From the NCBI GenBank assembly GCA_033060915.1, contig CM065389.1, forward strand, positions 12,926,501 to 12,990,500: a stretch of 64,000 bases of DNA, read 5' to 3'. This DNA is from Euryodendron excelsum (lineage: Eukaryota > Streptophyta > Magnoliopsida > Ericales > Pentaphylacaceae). The notes under the pieces are model-generated. The model saw nothing but the letters and a program-made list of their open reading frames with translations, was not told where the DNA came from and made no database searches. Both the position numbers and the translations under genes were made by a program. This document shows, piece after piece, positions 1-10,348 of this stretch. The stretch's first letter is position 1, and each line of letters begins with the position of its first letter.

Positions 1-265
1 GTTTGATAATGATATATTGCTATAACTTTTGTGGACCTTGATTTGGTCCTTATGTATGTCACGTTTGGGTTTAGGCACAGCTCTACCATGTATGACACGA
101 ATTACGTTTTCAAGTTATTAAAGGTTATATTTTCCGCAATTATGCATCATTATAAATGATTATGCACAGATGATCAACCAGTTTATGTAATACAGCCTTG
201 AGTAGCCTTACTACTGGCCGGTCATGTACCCTAAATCTGTATAAGCCGGGTTATGGGGCGTGACA
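1..265 (+). mobile_element. Right end of an LTR (probably Gypsy type), cut by the window edge
   Basis: The sequence ends in GGGTTATGGGGCGTGACA at 248-265, a layout common at the 3' end of plant Gypsy LTRs, which end in CA. What follows (ATACTAATG) is not a tRNA primer-binding site, so this would be the right edge of a 3' LTR or a solo LTR. The left end lies outside the window, so neither LTR length nor target duplication can be checked. The call rests on end structure only. Confidence 0.4.
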
Positions 266-1840
266 ATACTAATGAACTCCAAGAAAGAAACATTGATTTA
301 ATATAAAGATTTTTGAAGGCTTCAAATTTTTAGAACCTTATATGTTAGCGTTAATGCCCTATATAGTCGCTACATCTTTAAAAAAAAAAAAAAAAAAAGC
401 TTGTTAGAAAATGAAGTCCCAAAATGAGCACACTAGTTTAACTTTGGAAGAAAAACACTACTTTACAAAAAACAAATTAATTAAATGAAAATTTTTATAA
501 TAACATTAAAGAAATATGAAAACCCTCATTTGAAATTGTCACTTTAGGCCACAAATTAACTAGAGCTGGCCCTAGTGTTGGCCTTTTTTTCCCACATCCA
601 AAGTTTATATGAAAATTTTTTAGTATATAAGTAAGAGCAATGAATCTAAATGTCACCTTCTTGGCTAACCCTTTTGAGTGAGTTACCGTAGTTATTGCTT
701 TTATAAATACAAGTAATTTAACTGACATAGAGTTTAATTCTTTTCACATAATGTGATTATTCTTATCAAAAAAGGCTTTGCCGGCTCTCCAAAAACACTA
801 TAAATAATATATTCTTGCGGCATTTTTTGAAAAGTGCCAGGAAAAAGTTATTTATGATGGCGTCATGTAAGAAAAAAAGGATAATAAACAAATTTAAAAA
901 AACCCTTTTTCTTGTAGGGATGTAAGTGACAGATATTATGGAAATTAAGTTAGTTTCTCAGCATTTGCACCAAACAATAACATTAAATTAAACAACAGAA
1001 GTAACTTAATAGTCTACCCTTGGAGGAAAGAAAAATTATTGGGATGATTAAGTGAAGAGAGAAAAAGACAAGCAACAAAAGCAGAGAGAATCCCAATTTA
1101 GAGAGGGTTTTCAGCTAGTATTTTTCTGATCTATTATCAGGGTACACTTTTCAACTGTCAAGTGTCGATATACACAGGGACGAATGCAGGTAGGGCCAGC
1201 AGGGCCATGCCCCCAAACTCACAAATATTTCCTTAGCCCCTCTCATCTTCCAGATATTTTATAATATATTTCTTAAGTAATTTGAGGTTGGTTCCTTCTC
1301 CCCAAAAAAGTTTCGTATATCTTTCAATAATGCCACATAGATTTATTAAGATCTAGGTACAAAAGTAGCAGTAAGCTTGCTAGAAAAATATAATTGTTAC
1401 AAAATTAGGTAAACTATTTTTCAATAAATTACTTGACCTAAATAAATACTAGCACTCTAATTGTTTTTTTCCTTTTTCAATTTGTCAATATCTCCTTCGG
1501 CCCGGATATACATGATCTCATCAGTTGTAGCTCTTAAAATCACTTCCGAACCGCTGATCAGAGTTTGGAATTCAATGGAATGTACAAACCTAAAAACTAT
1601 GCACAGAAAAATATTAACTGGTTCACTTTAGCATAAATACCAGAAAACCTTTATAACTCAAAAGTAAAGCTTGTGGTTGAGCCTACGCGTTCACTCATGG
1701 CAACTGATTGATTGACGTGGTAGAGCTGACTGAATAAATAAATACCATTTTTTTTTTTTTTTTGGTTCCAGTTCAAATAGTGTTCAATTGTATGTTGGGT
1801 GTGCTGGAGAACTATTATTTGGGTTCTTACTTAACAACTT
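266..1840. repeat. Gene-free stretch with copies of two dispersed repeats
   Basis: No coding sequence was recognised. A poly-A run lies at about 380-398. About 735-1020 matches 28180-28345, 30255-30350 and 42340-42510 (shared words such as GGCATTTTTTGAAAAGTG and CAGCATTTGCACCAAACAA). About 1553-1705 matches 42600-42775 and more weakly 34695-34780 (shared TTTGGAATTCAATGGAATGT). A short stretch at 1178-1260 resembles the degenerate edge of another repeat. This is the first of several places where the window repeats itself. Confidence 0.55.
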
Positions 1841-1841
1841 A

Positions 1842-1920
1842 AAGTCTTAAATTAAATGGTGACTTAATACGGTATTAAAACTTAAGTTCTTAAATTAAAT
1901 GGTGACTTAATACGGTATTA
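1842..1920. repeat. Two-copy tandem repeat, period about 43 bp
   Basis: The 32-bp core beginning CTTAAATTAAATGGTGAC occurs at 1846 and again at 1889. The copies are identical over the core, so the duplication is recent or maintained. Confidence 0.85.
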
Positions 1921-2065
1921 GAACATTGAAAAAAGGTATTGGGTTCAAGTTTTTTCATTTGTATTTGTTTCTCCAACTGCATTATATTTATTTTTGTCTC
2001 TATATGTTACATTTCTACGTACAAGACAAGATTTTTAGGTCAAGTGGTAATTTAACAAGTGATGT

Positions 2066-2203
2066 AAAATGTGCTTAATCAAAGTATATGCAGGTGGATT
2101 GAGTTGATGTGGATGCTTATTCATACACTGATTAAAATGTGCTTAATCAAAGTATATGCAGGTGGATTGAGTTGATGAAGATGCTTATTCATACACTATG
2201 ATT
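2066..2203. repeat. Two-copy tandem repeat, period 68 bp
   Basis: The unit beginning AAAATGTGCTTAATCAAAGT starts at 2066 and 2134. The two copies differ at only a few positions (for example GATGTGGATG against GATGAAGATG). Single related copies of the unit occur near 25525 and 28525, so a dispersed repeat was tandemly duplicated here. Confidence 0.85.
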
Positions 2204-2209
2204 ATACGC

Positions 2210-3000
2210 TTAATTGGGTAAAACAAATAAAAATGTGATGCCTTTGCTTGATGGGAAACCTCACCAGGCTTTACTGTTTTTAATCAGTCAAAAGATTCTC
2301 TTAATGGCTGTGTTTTAGTTTTGTTTAATCTCATACTATTCTATAAATTAAAGAGAGAACTGATTTGGTGTTTCCAAATTATAAGTCCCATATTTCATCT
2401 TCTCAAAAGAATTCGTGAGAAAATATTACTTCTTGACAAATGACTTTTATTATTGAAAACATAATATTTTTAGGTGCCCAATAGTTTGTGATATTCATAT
2501 ACTCTACAAGGGTCACTTCATGCAAGGTGATCATAAATCCGATGGCCCACTAGGCCCATTCATCATTTGTAATCCAATTATGGTAATGGATGTGCTTCAG
2601 AATTTTGTTTAAATTTCGGCTTAGCCTTACCCAAAAAATATGTAAAATAATGTATTTATATATTTTTAATGTATCAAATGTACTTGGAATTTATGTTATT
2701 TAATTTTGTTTTTTTGAGAAAAAATATTTATTAAATCAAATTAGTTACAAGATTTTAACAGTTCATTTTTGTTCAATAAAAAATACACAAACTATTTGAA
2801 TTAATACATCCTCTATCATTTCAATTGTGACACATTTTTTCTTTTTGCTTATCTTTTTTTTTATTTTTTTTTTTACTTTGGTCAATTGAGAATTCTTCGA
2901 ATGGTTTAGACTTGAGAACTAGAAGGATTCAATGGTGGGCATCCAACATCACTAACAGTGTATTAGATTGACTCCTGCAAAAAGCATGGTTCTTGCTTTC
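2210..3000. repeat. Dispersed repeat block R1, copy 1
   Basis: No gene. The stretch from about 2640 to 3000 is a diverged copy of a block also seen at about 10960-11420, 26870-27470, 28975-29300 and 35560-36130. Shared words include TATGTTATTTAA, ATTAGTTACAAGATTTTAAC and the later GGTCAATTGAGAGTTCTTC-like stretch. The block has no open frame common to the copies. It is either an old transposon or the flank of a duplicated locus. Confidence 0.6.
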
Positions 3001-3240
3001 GATTTATTATGTTGCGTTTAGATCAAGAATTTGGTGAGAAAAAAATAAAAGAAAAGAATATATAAAATCAGATATTGTGTTTGGTTGTTAGAGAAAGTAA
3101 AAAGAAAAATAACATAAAAAATAAATAAAGATTTGAAATCTTACATTTTTTTCACTTTTTTTTGTATTTTTTTTATTTTTATTTTTATTTTTTTTATTTT
3201 TGATAAATTTAAGTTTCAAACACAATATAACAGTCATCAT
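3000..3240. mobile_element. MITE-like AT-rich insertion inside block R1
   Basis: Block R1 is interrupted here: homology to 36100-36270 resumes at about 3235. The inserted piece is A-rich on its left and T-rich on its right, with roughly inverted ends (TGCGTTTAGATC... and ...GTTTCAAACACAA). A related insertion lies at 25668-26035. No exact target duplication was identified. Confidence 0.4.
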
Positions 3241-3894
3241 TCCCACATGGACTGAGAGTGAAATGGTTAACCACTCGTTATTTTATGTGAAAAATTAATA
3301 GGCCCGCCGTTTAAATCATACATTTCTTTGTCGGTTTTGTGAGTTCAGTATTAAACGAATTGAGTGGACCATGTGCAGTTATGCACCCTAATTAAGTGGC
3401 AGTTAGGGCTATTCACGGGTCGGGTTATGTACGGCTTATTTAGTAGAGCATTTTGACCTAATATTTTTTATCTTATAAGTAAAATGGACAGTTTTTTTTA
3501 GCTTTTTTATTTTTTTCTTTATCTTTAGTTTATAAAAGCAAAAAAAATTTAGTTGGTTTGCTTATAAGCCAAAAATACAAAACAAAAATAGCTAAAAAAA
3601 AGTTGTATTAAACGTGTGAGACCCTAATTCTCTTAACTTCATTCTTAACTTGATTTTAATGCATTTTATGAGGTATTGATACTAATTGAGGTGCTTGTTT
3701 AACATGTTTTAATATGTGTAAGTTATAGTGAGATTTTTATTTTTTTAAGTAAGATTAAGGGGTGATTAGTAGGCTTAATCTATGTTTAATTAACTTAATT
3801 CATCACATGAATTATCTTATGTTAATCATGTTTAATTAAACTAATAATTGTCAATTATGTTAAGTTGGTGATTAGTGAAGGAGGATGTGGAAGT
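3240..3894. repeat. Gene-free, with a second MITE-like inverted repeat at about 3440-3630
   Basis: 3240-3400 resumes dispersed block R1. Within 3440-3630 an A/T-rich sequence folds on itself (left half AGTTTATAAAAGC, right half GCTTATAAGCC), resembling the small elements at 8884-9085 and 61735-61830. Nothing was recognised in 3640-3894. Confidence 0.35.
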
Positions 3895-3916
3895 TGTGTG
3901 TGTGTGTGTGTGTGTG
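3895..3916. repeat. (GT)n microsatellite
   Basis: Uninterrupted GT dinucleotides lie immediately upstream of the point where homology to the RLK kinase domain begins (about 3928). Confidence 0.9.
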
Positions 3917-3927
3917 AGACACCTGGA

Positions 3928-4605
3928 AAGGATTTCCTAGTGAGATATGTGCATTAACAGAATTACGGCATCACAACATCTTGAAGCTTTACGGTTTCTC
4001 TTTACACCAAAGGCACTCGTTTTTGGTTTATAAGTTCTTGGAAGGGGGAAGCTTGCAAAAGGTACTGAGCACAGAGGATGAAGCAGTAAACTTTGATTGG
4101 ATTAAGAGAGTGAATGTTGTTAAGGGTGTGGCAAATGCTCTATCTTATATGCACCACAATTGTTCGCCTCCAATCGTCAAACGAGACATATCAAGCAAGG
4201 ATGTTTTTTTGGGTTCCGAATACATGCCTCATGTGTCCGATTTGGACTTCTTTAGTCACTAGGGACTCAACTCATTAATCCAATCGATCTCTTGCGCATG
4301 AGCTTGTAAAATTTTTATTCCTCTCTCTCTCTCTCTCTCTCTCTCCTATATTTCTTTAATTATTTTTAAATCAACTTCACCATTGTCTGGATATGGAGCA
4401 TGAGCTTGGTTTTTGGGCTTTTTTTCTGGTCAGAACTTGCATATGCAATGGAAGTGAATGAGAGGTGCGATGTTTATAGTTTTGAGGTTTTAACACTGGA
4501 AGTGATTATGGGGAAGCATCCCAATGATCTTATCTCCTCATCTCTATCATCGTCGTCATCATCCTCTTCATCAACATCAATTGCGCATGGAATTTTATTG
4601 AAGGA
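3928..4605 (+). pseudogene. LRR receptor-like kinase relic, copy A (kinase domain only)
   Basis: A truncated copy of the kinase-coding part of the RLK at 44643-49078. It aligns with about 47998-48865 of that locus. Recognisable in order are RHHNILKLYGFS, FLVYKFLEGGSLQKVL, the helix with YMHHNCSPPI, a catalytic-loop equivalent KRDISSKDV and HVSDL. The invariant His of HRD is Lys, the loop Asn is Asp, and DFG is DLD. A stop at 4261 ends the first exon equivalent, after which alignment is lost. The intron equivalent holds a (CT)n run (4320-4345) and ends in a good acceptor (CTGGTCAG, about 4425-4432), followed by exon 2 (ELAYAMEVNERCDVYSFEV). The LRR ectodomain, transmembrane segment, ATP-binding loop and true C-terminus are missing. 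Homology stops at about 4605 where a different flank is joined on. It cannot encode a working kinase. Confidence 0.88.
4320..4345. repeat. (CT)n microsatellite in the relic intron
   Basis: A perfect CT run in the intron equivalent of RLK relic A. Relic B has one at the same relative place (23222-23261); the longer RLK at 48390-48686 does not. This suggests A and B are closer relatives of each other. Confidence 0.9.
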
Positions 4606-6332
4606 TCATCATCAACATGTAGGTAGAAAAACTTCACAGGCCAATTCAAGCATCCAAATCATTTCAACAAAACTGAGTCTACCTCAATTGTATACACATA
4701 TGCAGTTTGCAAACACAACAAACGAAAAGTAAAAATTAGTAAAAAAAATTAACAGAGTTAGGTTTTAACCAAGATTTTGGATTGCAAAAATTAAAAGAAA
4801 GTACATAATAAAATATTTTTGGACTAACATCTGAATAACATAATCATATACACAGTGAAGGATGCACAATTTTCTGTCATTATAAGATTAAGTTTCATTG
4901 TATTACAAAATAGAACGATTGAAACTAACCACTTCGAGTATGAGATGGTAAAACCTACAATTCTTTTTAGTCCACGAGAATTTTTAGGGAGAGAAATTGA
5001 ATTTACTTTGTATTATATTCTCTACTAGAAATTTGGTGAATATATTAAATACGTACATAGCAGGATAGGCCAAAGACGAAGAACAGTTTTGATTTTTTCA
5101 AAACTTTTGGGCTTCTGCTTGTTTCTCTCTCAAGAGAAAGTGGGTTTACTTTTTGGTTTTTTTCTCAAAAAAAAAAGTGTTTTTTTGGTTTCTCTCTAAA
5201 AAAATTAGATTTACTTTTTGAATAATGTGTACAAGTTAAGCTATTTTAAATACAGAAAGATATTTTAAATAAAAAAAGAATAAAAATTACACAAAATTGA
5301 TGAATAAATTGGACAATGAACTGGCGTAGGGCAGCTGGGAAGGTTTTGTATAGGAGGGGGACAGGCTATTTATTAAGGGGTACAAATATATTATATCAAC
5401 TGGAGGTATATTTATTATACCTAGCATAATAGGATATATCTACGGTAGTGGGGTCGGGCCTCATATTGTCTTCCAAATGGCTCCGTTCGTGATTGCATAT
5501 GCAATTTGTAAGCACACAAGGCAACCAAAATAAATAAATACTCGTTAACACACCTACATGCTCAGCTTAACCATGTTCATCAACAAAGTCCCTCAATGCT
5601 ATTAATTACCATAGCCATCTACAAGCAGCTGTGATTATGATGTTATGGGTTACTGATACACATTAAACATTCATATGCCCTAGTGCAGCTATGTGAGGCA
5701 GTGAGTGTGTGGACCTGCTTCAGAAATTTACAATGATTGCTACCAAGATTGCAGCTTATAGGGAAATGGGCAGAGAAAAAAAATTATGAGCCTAGTATCA
5801 AATCTCCGATCCAATTTTACACTCGGGTATTAATTACAGTCTGTTTGGAAGTTGAGAAAAGGAAAGAAAGGGAAGGGAAAGGGGATGAGAGAGAAAAGAA
5901 GGAAAAAGGAAAAGAAAAGAGAGGGAAAGTTTGAAAATAATCTCTCTCTTTCTCTTTCTCTTTTCTCTTTATTTTTTTTTTATTTTCTTTTCAAAATCAA
6001 ACAGTGAAAGAATAATAAACAATACTTAATCTTTCTCTCCCTTCATTTTCACAATTTTCAAACAGACTGTGAGGATATGCAAATGAAACCACCTCACTGG
6101 ACTAAACAAAAGGGCAAATAAAATTAAGGTCCAAATCCAAAAATTGCAGTTCAAATCTCTGAAAAAGAAAAAACTTGCATCGAGGTTGTTCAAGTCTCAG
6201 CACTGCAGATCCCCAAAATTAATATAAGAAAAAAGGTCAACTTGATGGAAAAAGCATCAAAGAACATCACAGGCACTGAACCATGTTCACCTAACTTGCA
6301 CCAACAGCAAAAAGTTGTAAATGTTTCCATTA
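4605..6332. repeat. Duplicated RLK-RPL3 intergenic segment
   Basis: 4605-4735 aligns with 49952-50085 and about 5500-6332 aligns with 50055-50620 (shared words such as CAACAAAGTCCCT, CCATAGCCATCTACAAGCA, GCAGCTTATAGGGAAATGGG and GGTCCAAATCCAAAA). Between them, about 4736-5495 has no counterpart in the other copy and looks inserted. It contains pyrimidine- and purine-rich low-complexity sequence and no recognised gene. The segment is in the same orientation as the source locus. Confidence 0.75.
5836..6071. mobile_element. MITE, about 236 bp, terminal inverted repeats ACAGTCTGTTTG
   Basis: The left end ACAGTCTGTTTGGAAGTTGA is mirrored at the right end (reverse complement ACAGTCTGTTTGAAAATTGT). 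The interior is purine-rich on the left and pyrimidine-rich on the right. The paralogous sequence at 50355-50385 lacks it: flanks reading GTATTAATTA and GATATGCAAATGAAACC here are continuous there as GCATTAATGATGTGCAGATGAAACC-like sequence. No clear target duplication was found, so the superfamily is undecided. A purine-rich relative may lie at about 56000-56250. Confidence 0.75.
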
Positions 6333-6590
6333 TTATGCCTTCACGCGTCCATAAAACTTCTGCTTAATTCTTGTGTAGTCTGGCAGCGTCCATGTCCATA
6401 ACTTCGAAGATGTGTCGATGAACTTGAGTTTGATCTCCTCGAGGGCCAAGCGAAATGTCTGCTTGAGCAGAGACTGGCGAAGCGTAACAACCCTCTTCTA
6501 TGGGCCAACACAGCATCCCTTGATCATCAAATAATCATCCTTCTATCAAAGCAATATCTTTCTCATAGGAGTAATATCTTTCTCAGACCA
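6333..6590 (-). pseudogene. Ribosomal protein L3 last-exon pseudogene
   Basis: This aligns with exon 5 of the RPL3 gene (50621-50879) on the same strand, including the stop codon (6333-6335) and sequence for the C-terminal GRVKA. Inserted bases in the CTTAATTCTTGTG stretch near 6363 and in CCATAACTTCG near 6397 shift the frame. The region near 6533-6570 is rearranged, with the ATATCTTTCTCA word duplicated. Alignment continues into the equivalent of intron 4 (about 6595-6660). Upstream exons are absent. It is a remnant of a segmental duplication and not a processed copy, because intron sequence is present. Confidence 0.88.
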
Positions 6591-6655
6591 TGACACCAAA
6601 GCAAAAACGAACAATACAGCACTAACGTTAAAAATATAGAATGAATAAGGCCATG

Positions 6656-7013
6656 TTAGCCAGGGGTTCTATCAAATGGAGTTATCTAAACTCCATTCTT
6701 TATTTTAGCTAGCTATTTTTTGACAAAATATTCTAACAACACTCTCTATTTTAACTAACCATCTTATGAATTATTCATTTTTTAACATTCACCTCAAGAA
6801 AAGAGGGGAAAAAAGAGGAGAGAGGATGAGAGAGATTTGTGAATTAAAATTTGGAAAACCACTTTTGACTCTTTACATTTGGAGAGCCAAAATAAAACTC
6901 TCTAAAATAGAAAGTCATATAAAGAGTCAGTTGAAGAACCATTTCTAAGATTTGATTCTCTAAAATAACTAAGAGAATCACTTTAGAGAGCCCATTGAAA
7001 TTGCTCTAACAAC
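6656..7013. mobile_element. Probable MITE inserted in the RPL3 pseudogene intron
   Basis: Intron-4 homology with RPL3 is interrupted: 6595-6660 matches 50925-50985 and 7017-7045 matches 50989-51018. The extra sequence of about 355 bp has weakly inverted ends (left TCAAATGGAGTTATCTAAA, right reverse complement TTCAATGGGCTCTCTAAAG), typical of a decayed MITE. Exact ends and target duplication could not be fixed. Confidence 0.55.
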
Positions 7014-8304
7014 CACAACAGATGATAAACGAAATCCACATTCTCCACCACTCCCGACCATGACACCAAAGCAAGGGTATTTATTTGTAATGTATCCACT
7101 ACACAATCTTTTTTCTTTCTTCATTAAAACAAAAGAAAACAATGAAACAAATAAGGGATCCATGTACAAAGGAACAACTCTATTACCCTAAAAAATAAAT
7201 AATAAATTTTATGGTTCATGACAATTCAAACCTTAAAACCATCTAATTGTCAAAGCAACTTGTACAACATGTTATTGTTTCTTTTTCTCTTTATATGAAT
7301 CATTTAAATTTTATTCTTTTTGAAAACTTGAGATATTATATATATTGCACACACAAATAAATCTGAATTTTTGTTGCCTTTTATCTTTGTTTGTAGTTAT
7401 TGATAATCATCATGATCTTTTGATTACAATTATCATAGTTTTTTTCTGTGTAGTTAGAAGAAATGGTTAATTATATTTTGCACTCTTGTACTTTACACTA
7501 AATCTCACTCTGAGACCTTGATTTTCAATTGAAACAAATCTCACTTCATGACATTACAACAAATTAGGAGTATAAATGCTTAATTGTTACAATTTAAGTA
7601 AAGATCTTGAAATAAGATTTGGTGTAAAGGATAGGGGTGAAAAATGTAATTAACCCTAGAACAAATAGTCGTATTTTATATCTATTATTATTACTGAGTA
7701 ATGCTATAATTATTATTAATTCTTTGTCTTATTATCTTAGTGAGTACTTGCTATTATTTTATTACTTATATATTTATCTGATATTAATTTACTTGAAAAT
7801 AATTCTTCAATTTATTATCCAGTTAATTTTATAATTGTTGGGTTCTGCTGTGCTTCTTTTACAAGAGCCATGATATGTAGAAAAATGGTTCACTCATCTG
7901 AGCGAAGGGGCAAGGGTTCCATCAAAAAGATTTACGTAAATAATTTCCCTTTGGAAACAATTTTCGTATTACAAAAGAAAAAGTTGCTAACGCATCCAGC
8001 CGCTCATTTTCCAATTTTCGTATTACATAATTCAGTTGGTCTCATAAGTTGAGGAGGCTCAGTTAATGATTTATCCGATGATTAAATGGAAATACAAGGG
8101 ACTACCTTTACTCGAGGAACTAAAAAAAATAGAATGTAATATAAATATATATGTCATCTCAAGTGTATTCACTGTTGGTCGTGGATTTTCTGGGACTGCA
8201 AATTTGTAAGTCACCACTGAGTGGATGGTTCAGTAATAACAATTCTGATTTTTTCGCTTAATAATTGAGTTCAAGTTTTCATACTTGTTCTGTGGGGTCA
8301 AACC
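7014..8304. other. Gene-free AT-rich stretch
   Basis: After about 50 bp of residual RPL3 intron homology (7017-7070) I see no gene, no clear transposon end and no strong repeat. Short open frames here are AT-rich and have no recognisable motif. Confidence 0.5.
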
Positions 8305-8640
8305 TTTTGGTCAGTGGCCCGAACATGTGGCACCTAAGTTCCTATCTAGAAATATGTACAATTGGATCTCTTATAGATGATTGTGTGTTGTTGAAGTACA
8401 ATCCTACATCACAAATATATAAAATTGCTTATCTGTAATTTCATTTTGGGTACCAGTAGAAAATATAAACTACTAGTCAGAGGCCCAAACACGTGGTAGT
8501 ATTTAAGTTTTTATTCTCAAAATATGTATGATTGAGTCTCTTGTAGATGACTGTGTGTTATTAAAAGACAAGCCTACATCACAAATATATAAAATAGTCT
8601 ATCTATAATTTCATTTTGGGTACCAATAGAAAATATAAAT
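8305..8640. repeat. Two-copy tandem duplication, period about 165-170 bp
   Basis: The sequence around GGTCAGTGGCCCGAACATGT at 8313 recurs as AGTCAGAGGCCCAAACACGT at 8475. CCTACATCACAAATATATAA and TTTCATTTTGGGTACCA recur in the same order in both halves. Copies have diverged noticeably, so the duplication is old. Confidence 0.8.
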
Positions 8641-8883
8641 TTGACATTGGTCAAAATTTTAAGGTCCCCGAAGTCTTAGTGTATGAACATATGTAATTCG
8701 ATTTGGACTTCTTCCACATGATGCACGACAAATGACTGCTGCTGATTGATAAGCAATTGAATGATTAAAAGCCATGTTACTTTTGTCCACCCATGTAGCT
8801 ATTTATCTATTGGATCTACTGGTGGACCAAAACACCATGCCAATTAGTACTGAGATAACTTTTAAAGGATAATTGTCTAAGTA
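8641..8883. repeat. RLK downstream-flank repeat
   Basis: This aligns with 24070-24240 (downstream of RLK relic B) and in part with 49530-49580 (downstream of the main RLK). Shared words include TTAAGGTCCCC, TTCTTCCACAT and GTCAAAAGCCATGTTACCTTTG. It appears to be the 3' flank of a duplicated RLK whose gene body is gone here. Confidence 0.65.
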
Positions 8884-9085
8884 TATGTTTGGTAGGGTTT
8901 AAAAGTCAAGCTGTTTTTAAGCTCATTAGTTAAAAAGTCAAGTTCTTTTAATTTTTTTATTTTTTTTATTTTAGTTTAGATAAAAATAAATAAAAAAGTA
9001 AAAAAGTCAACTTTATTTTTTTATTTTTTTGCTTATTAGCTTTAAAAAAGCCAACCAAAAAGCTGGTATCAAACGCAGCCTCAGT
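8884..9085. mobile_element. MITE-like inverted-repeat element
   Basis: The left end TATGTTTGGTAGGGTTTAAA is approximately mirrored by the right end (GGTATCAAACGCAGCCTCAG). The arms AAGTCAAGCTGTTTTTAAGC and GCTTTAAAAAAGCCAACC are also roughly inverted. Size and base composition fit a small non-autonomous DNA transposon. No target duplication was confirmed. Confidence 0.45.
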
Positions 9086-9214
9086 TTCAAATTAAGAAGG
9101 AAGTGTTTGGAATTTGTTTCTGAATCATTTGGCTACATGATGCAGCAAGTGGTATTGAAAAATTACAAATCTTTTAAATTTTTTCACAAAATTATCATAA
9201 AAGTAGGTAACTAT

Positions 9215-9529
9215 TGATCACAAGAACAAAAGAAATAAAGAGAACTCTTTCTCTCAAAACTATTAAATCAAAAGTTGACTAGGACAGGAAAAAGTAGGAA
9301 AAATTATCAACAATAACAATTTCGAGTTAAGCTTAAACTCATATACTAAAAACCTGAAGAAAAACATTTTGAAAAATATCTATAAAAAAATGAAAAGTGC
9401 TTGACAAAATTATAAATAAAACAAAAAATTTCTAATGCAATTCGGCCAAAAACTGATATGATTCATAGATTACTATAGAATTTGATTTCCATCACGTTTC
9501 CAGTCAAACTTACAAGCTTTACAAATTAA
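9215..9529. repeat. Dispersed flank repeat shared with 24430-24790 and 43260-43560
   Basis: A diverged copy of sequence seen at 24430-24790 and 43260-43560 (shared TCGGCCAAAAAC, GATTTCCA and AAAAGTT.CCTAG.ACA-like words). No gene is visible. Confidence 0.6.
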
Positions 9530-10348
9530 AAATTTTTTTTTTATTTTTTGTTTGGGAAGGCTCTAGGCCGCTTACAATAAGTTAACAGCTTCACAAGAAA
9601 CAAGAGGGACTAGGGAAGGTGAAACTTCCTTCATCCACACTCGTTGAGACTCAAAATCACATGTCATTCTGGCTAAACAATGGGGGACTCTATTCCGCTA
9701 ACGTGATATGTTAGATAACTCACAAGCTGTATAACTGATATGACCAAAGGTGAAGAGATGGTCAACTGAATCCCGAATAGTTCTGGTAACTGTCAGCTTC
9801 CATCTCAATAGCATTTAGTCCCAATTCCAATGCAAATTGTATAGCTTTAATCAAACCAGTAGCTTCAATACAGTCAACATTCTCTATAAATTGAATTTTT
9901 TCTGTCACAGAAGCCCAGACTTCCCATTTTGGTTACGAACCACGACTCCTACACCTGTCGCATTATAATTTTTGAACTTAGCTCCATCAAAATTAATTTT
10001 AAAATCACCATCACTTGGGGGCAGCCATGTGCAATTAACCTCTTGAACAATAGGGATAGTAGACCGCTCTTAGGCATGAACAAAAGCTTGGAAGTAGTTA
10101 CTAGCATACCCGGCAATGTCACCGGCAGTTCTGGACCTTTGGTTGAAAGTCATTTGATTCCGATTCTGCCAAATACCCCAGCAAACAGTGAAAAAAGCCC
10201 CCAAATTTCTGCATTCTTGTTCTAAACATCTATAAACATAATTCAAAATTTGAATATCATGATTTCTGTTAATACCATTCCGCCATACTATATCGTAACT
10301 GCCATTTATCAAATAGAAATGCTTGGTCATGATCGATGAAGGTGTCAC
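9530..10348 (-). mobile_element. LINE-like retrotransposon 3' end with RNase H domain, degenerate
   Basis: Read on the minus strand, the first part contains CWGIWQNRNQMTFN, the sequence that precedes the RNase H domain in plant non-LTR retrotransposons. The RNase H-like region follows: WLPPSDGDFKINFDGA (first catalytic Asp in NFDGA), GVGVVVRNQNG, then a frame broken by stops with ...EATGLIKAIQFALELGLNAIE, EADS and ...RVPHCLARM. The element ends about 50 bp after the last stop in an A-rich tail (T-rich on the plus strand at 9530-9548), the signature of target-primed reverse transcription. At least three stops or frameshifts make it dead. The reverse transcriptase and endonuclease parts are missing (5' truncated). 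Confidence 0.75.

Noticed and set aside
9929..10225. Plus-strand frame over the LINE fragment
   Set aside because: The opposite strand carries the recognisable RNase H motifs. This frame is its shadow.
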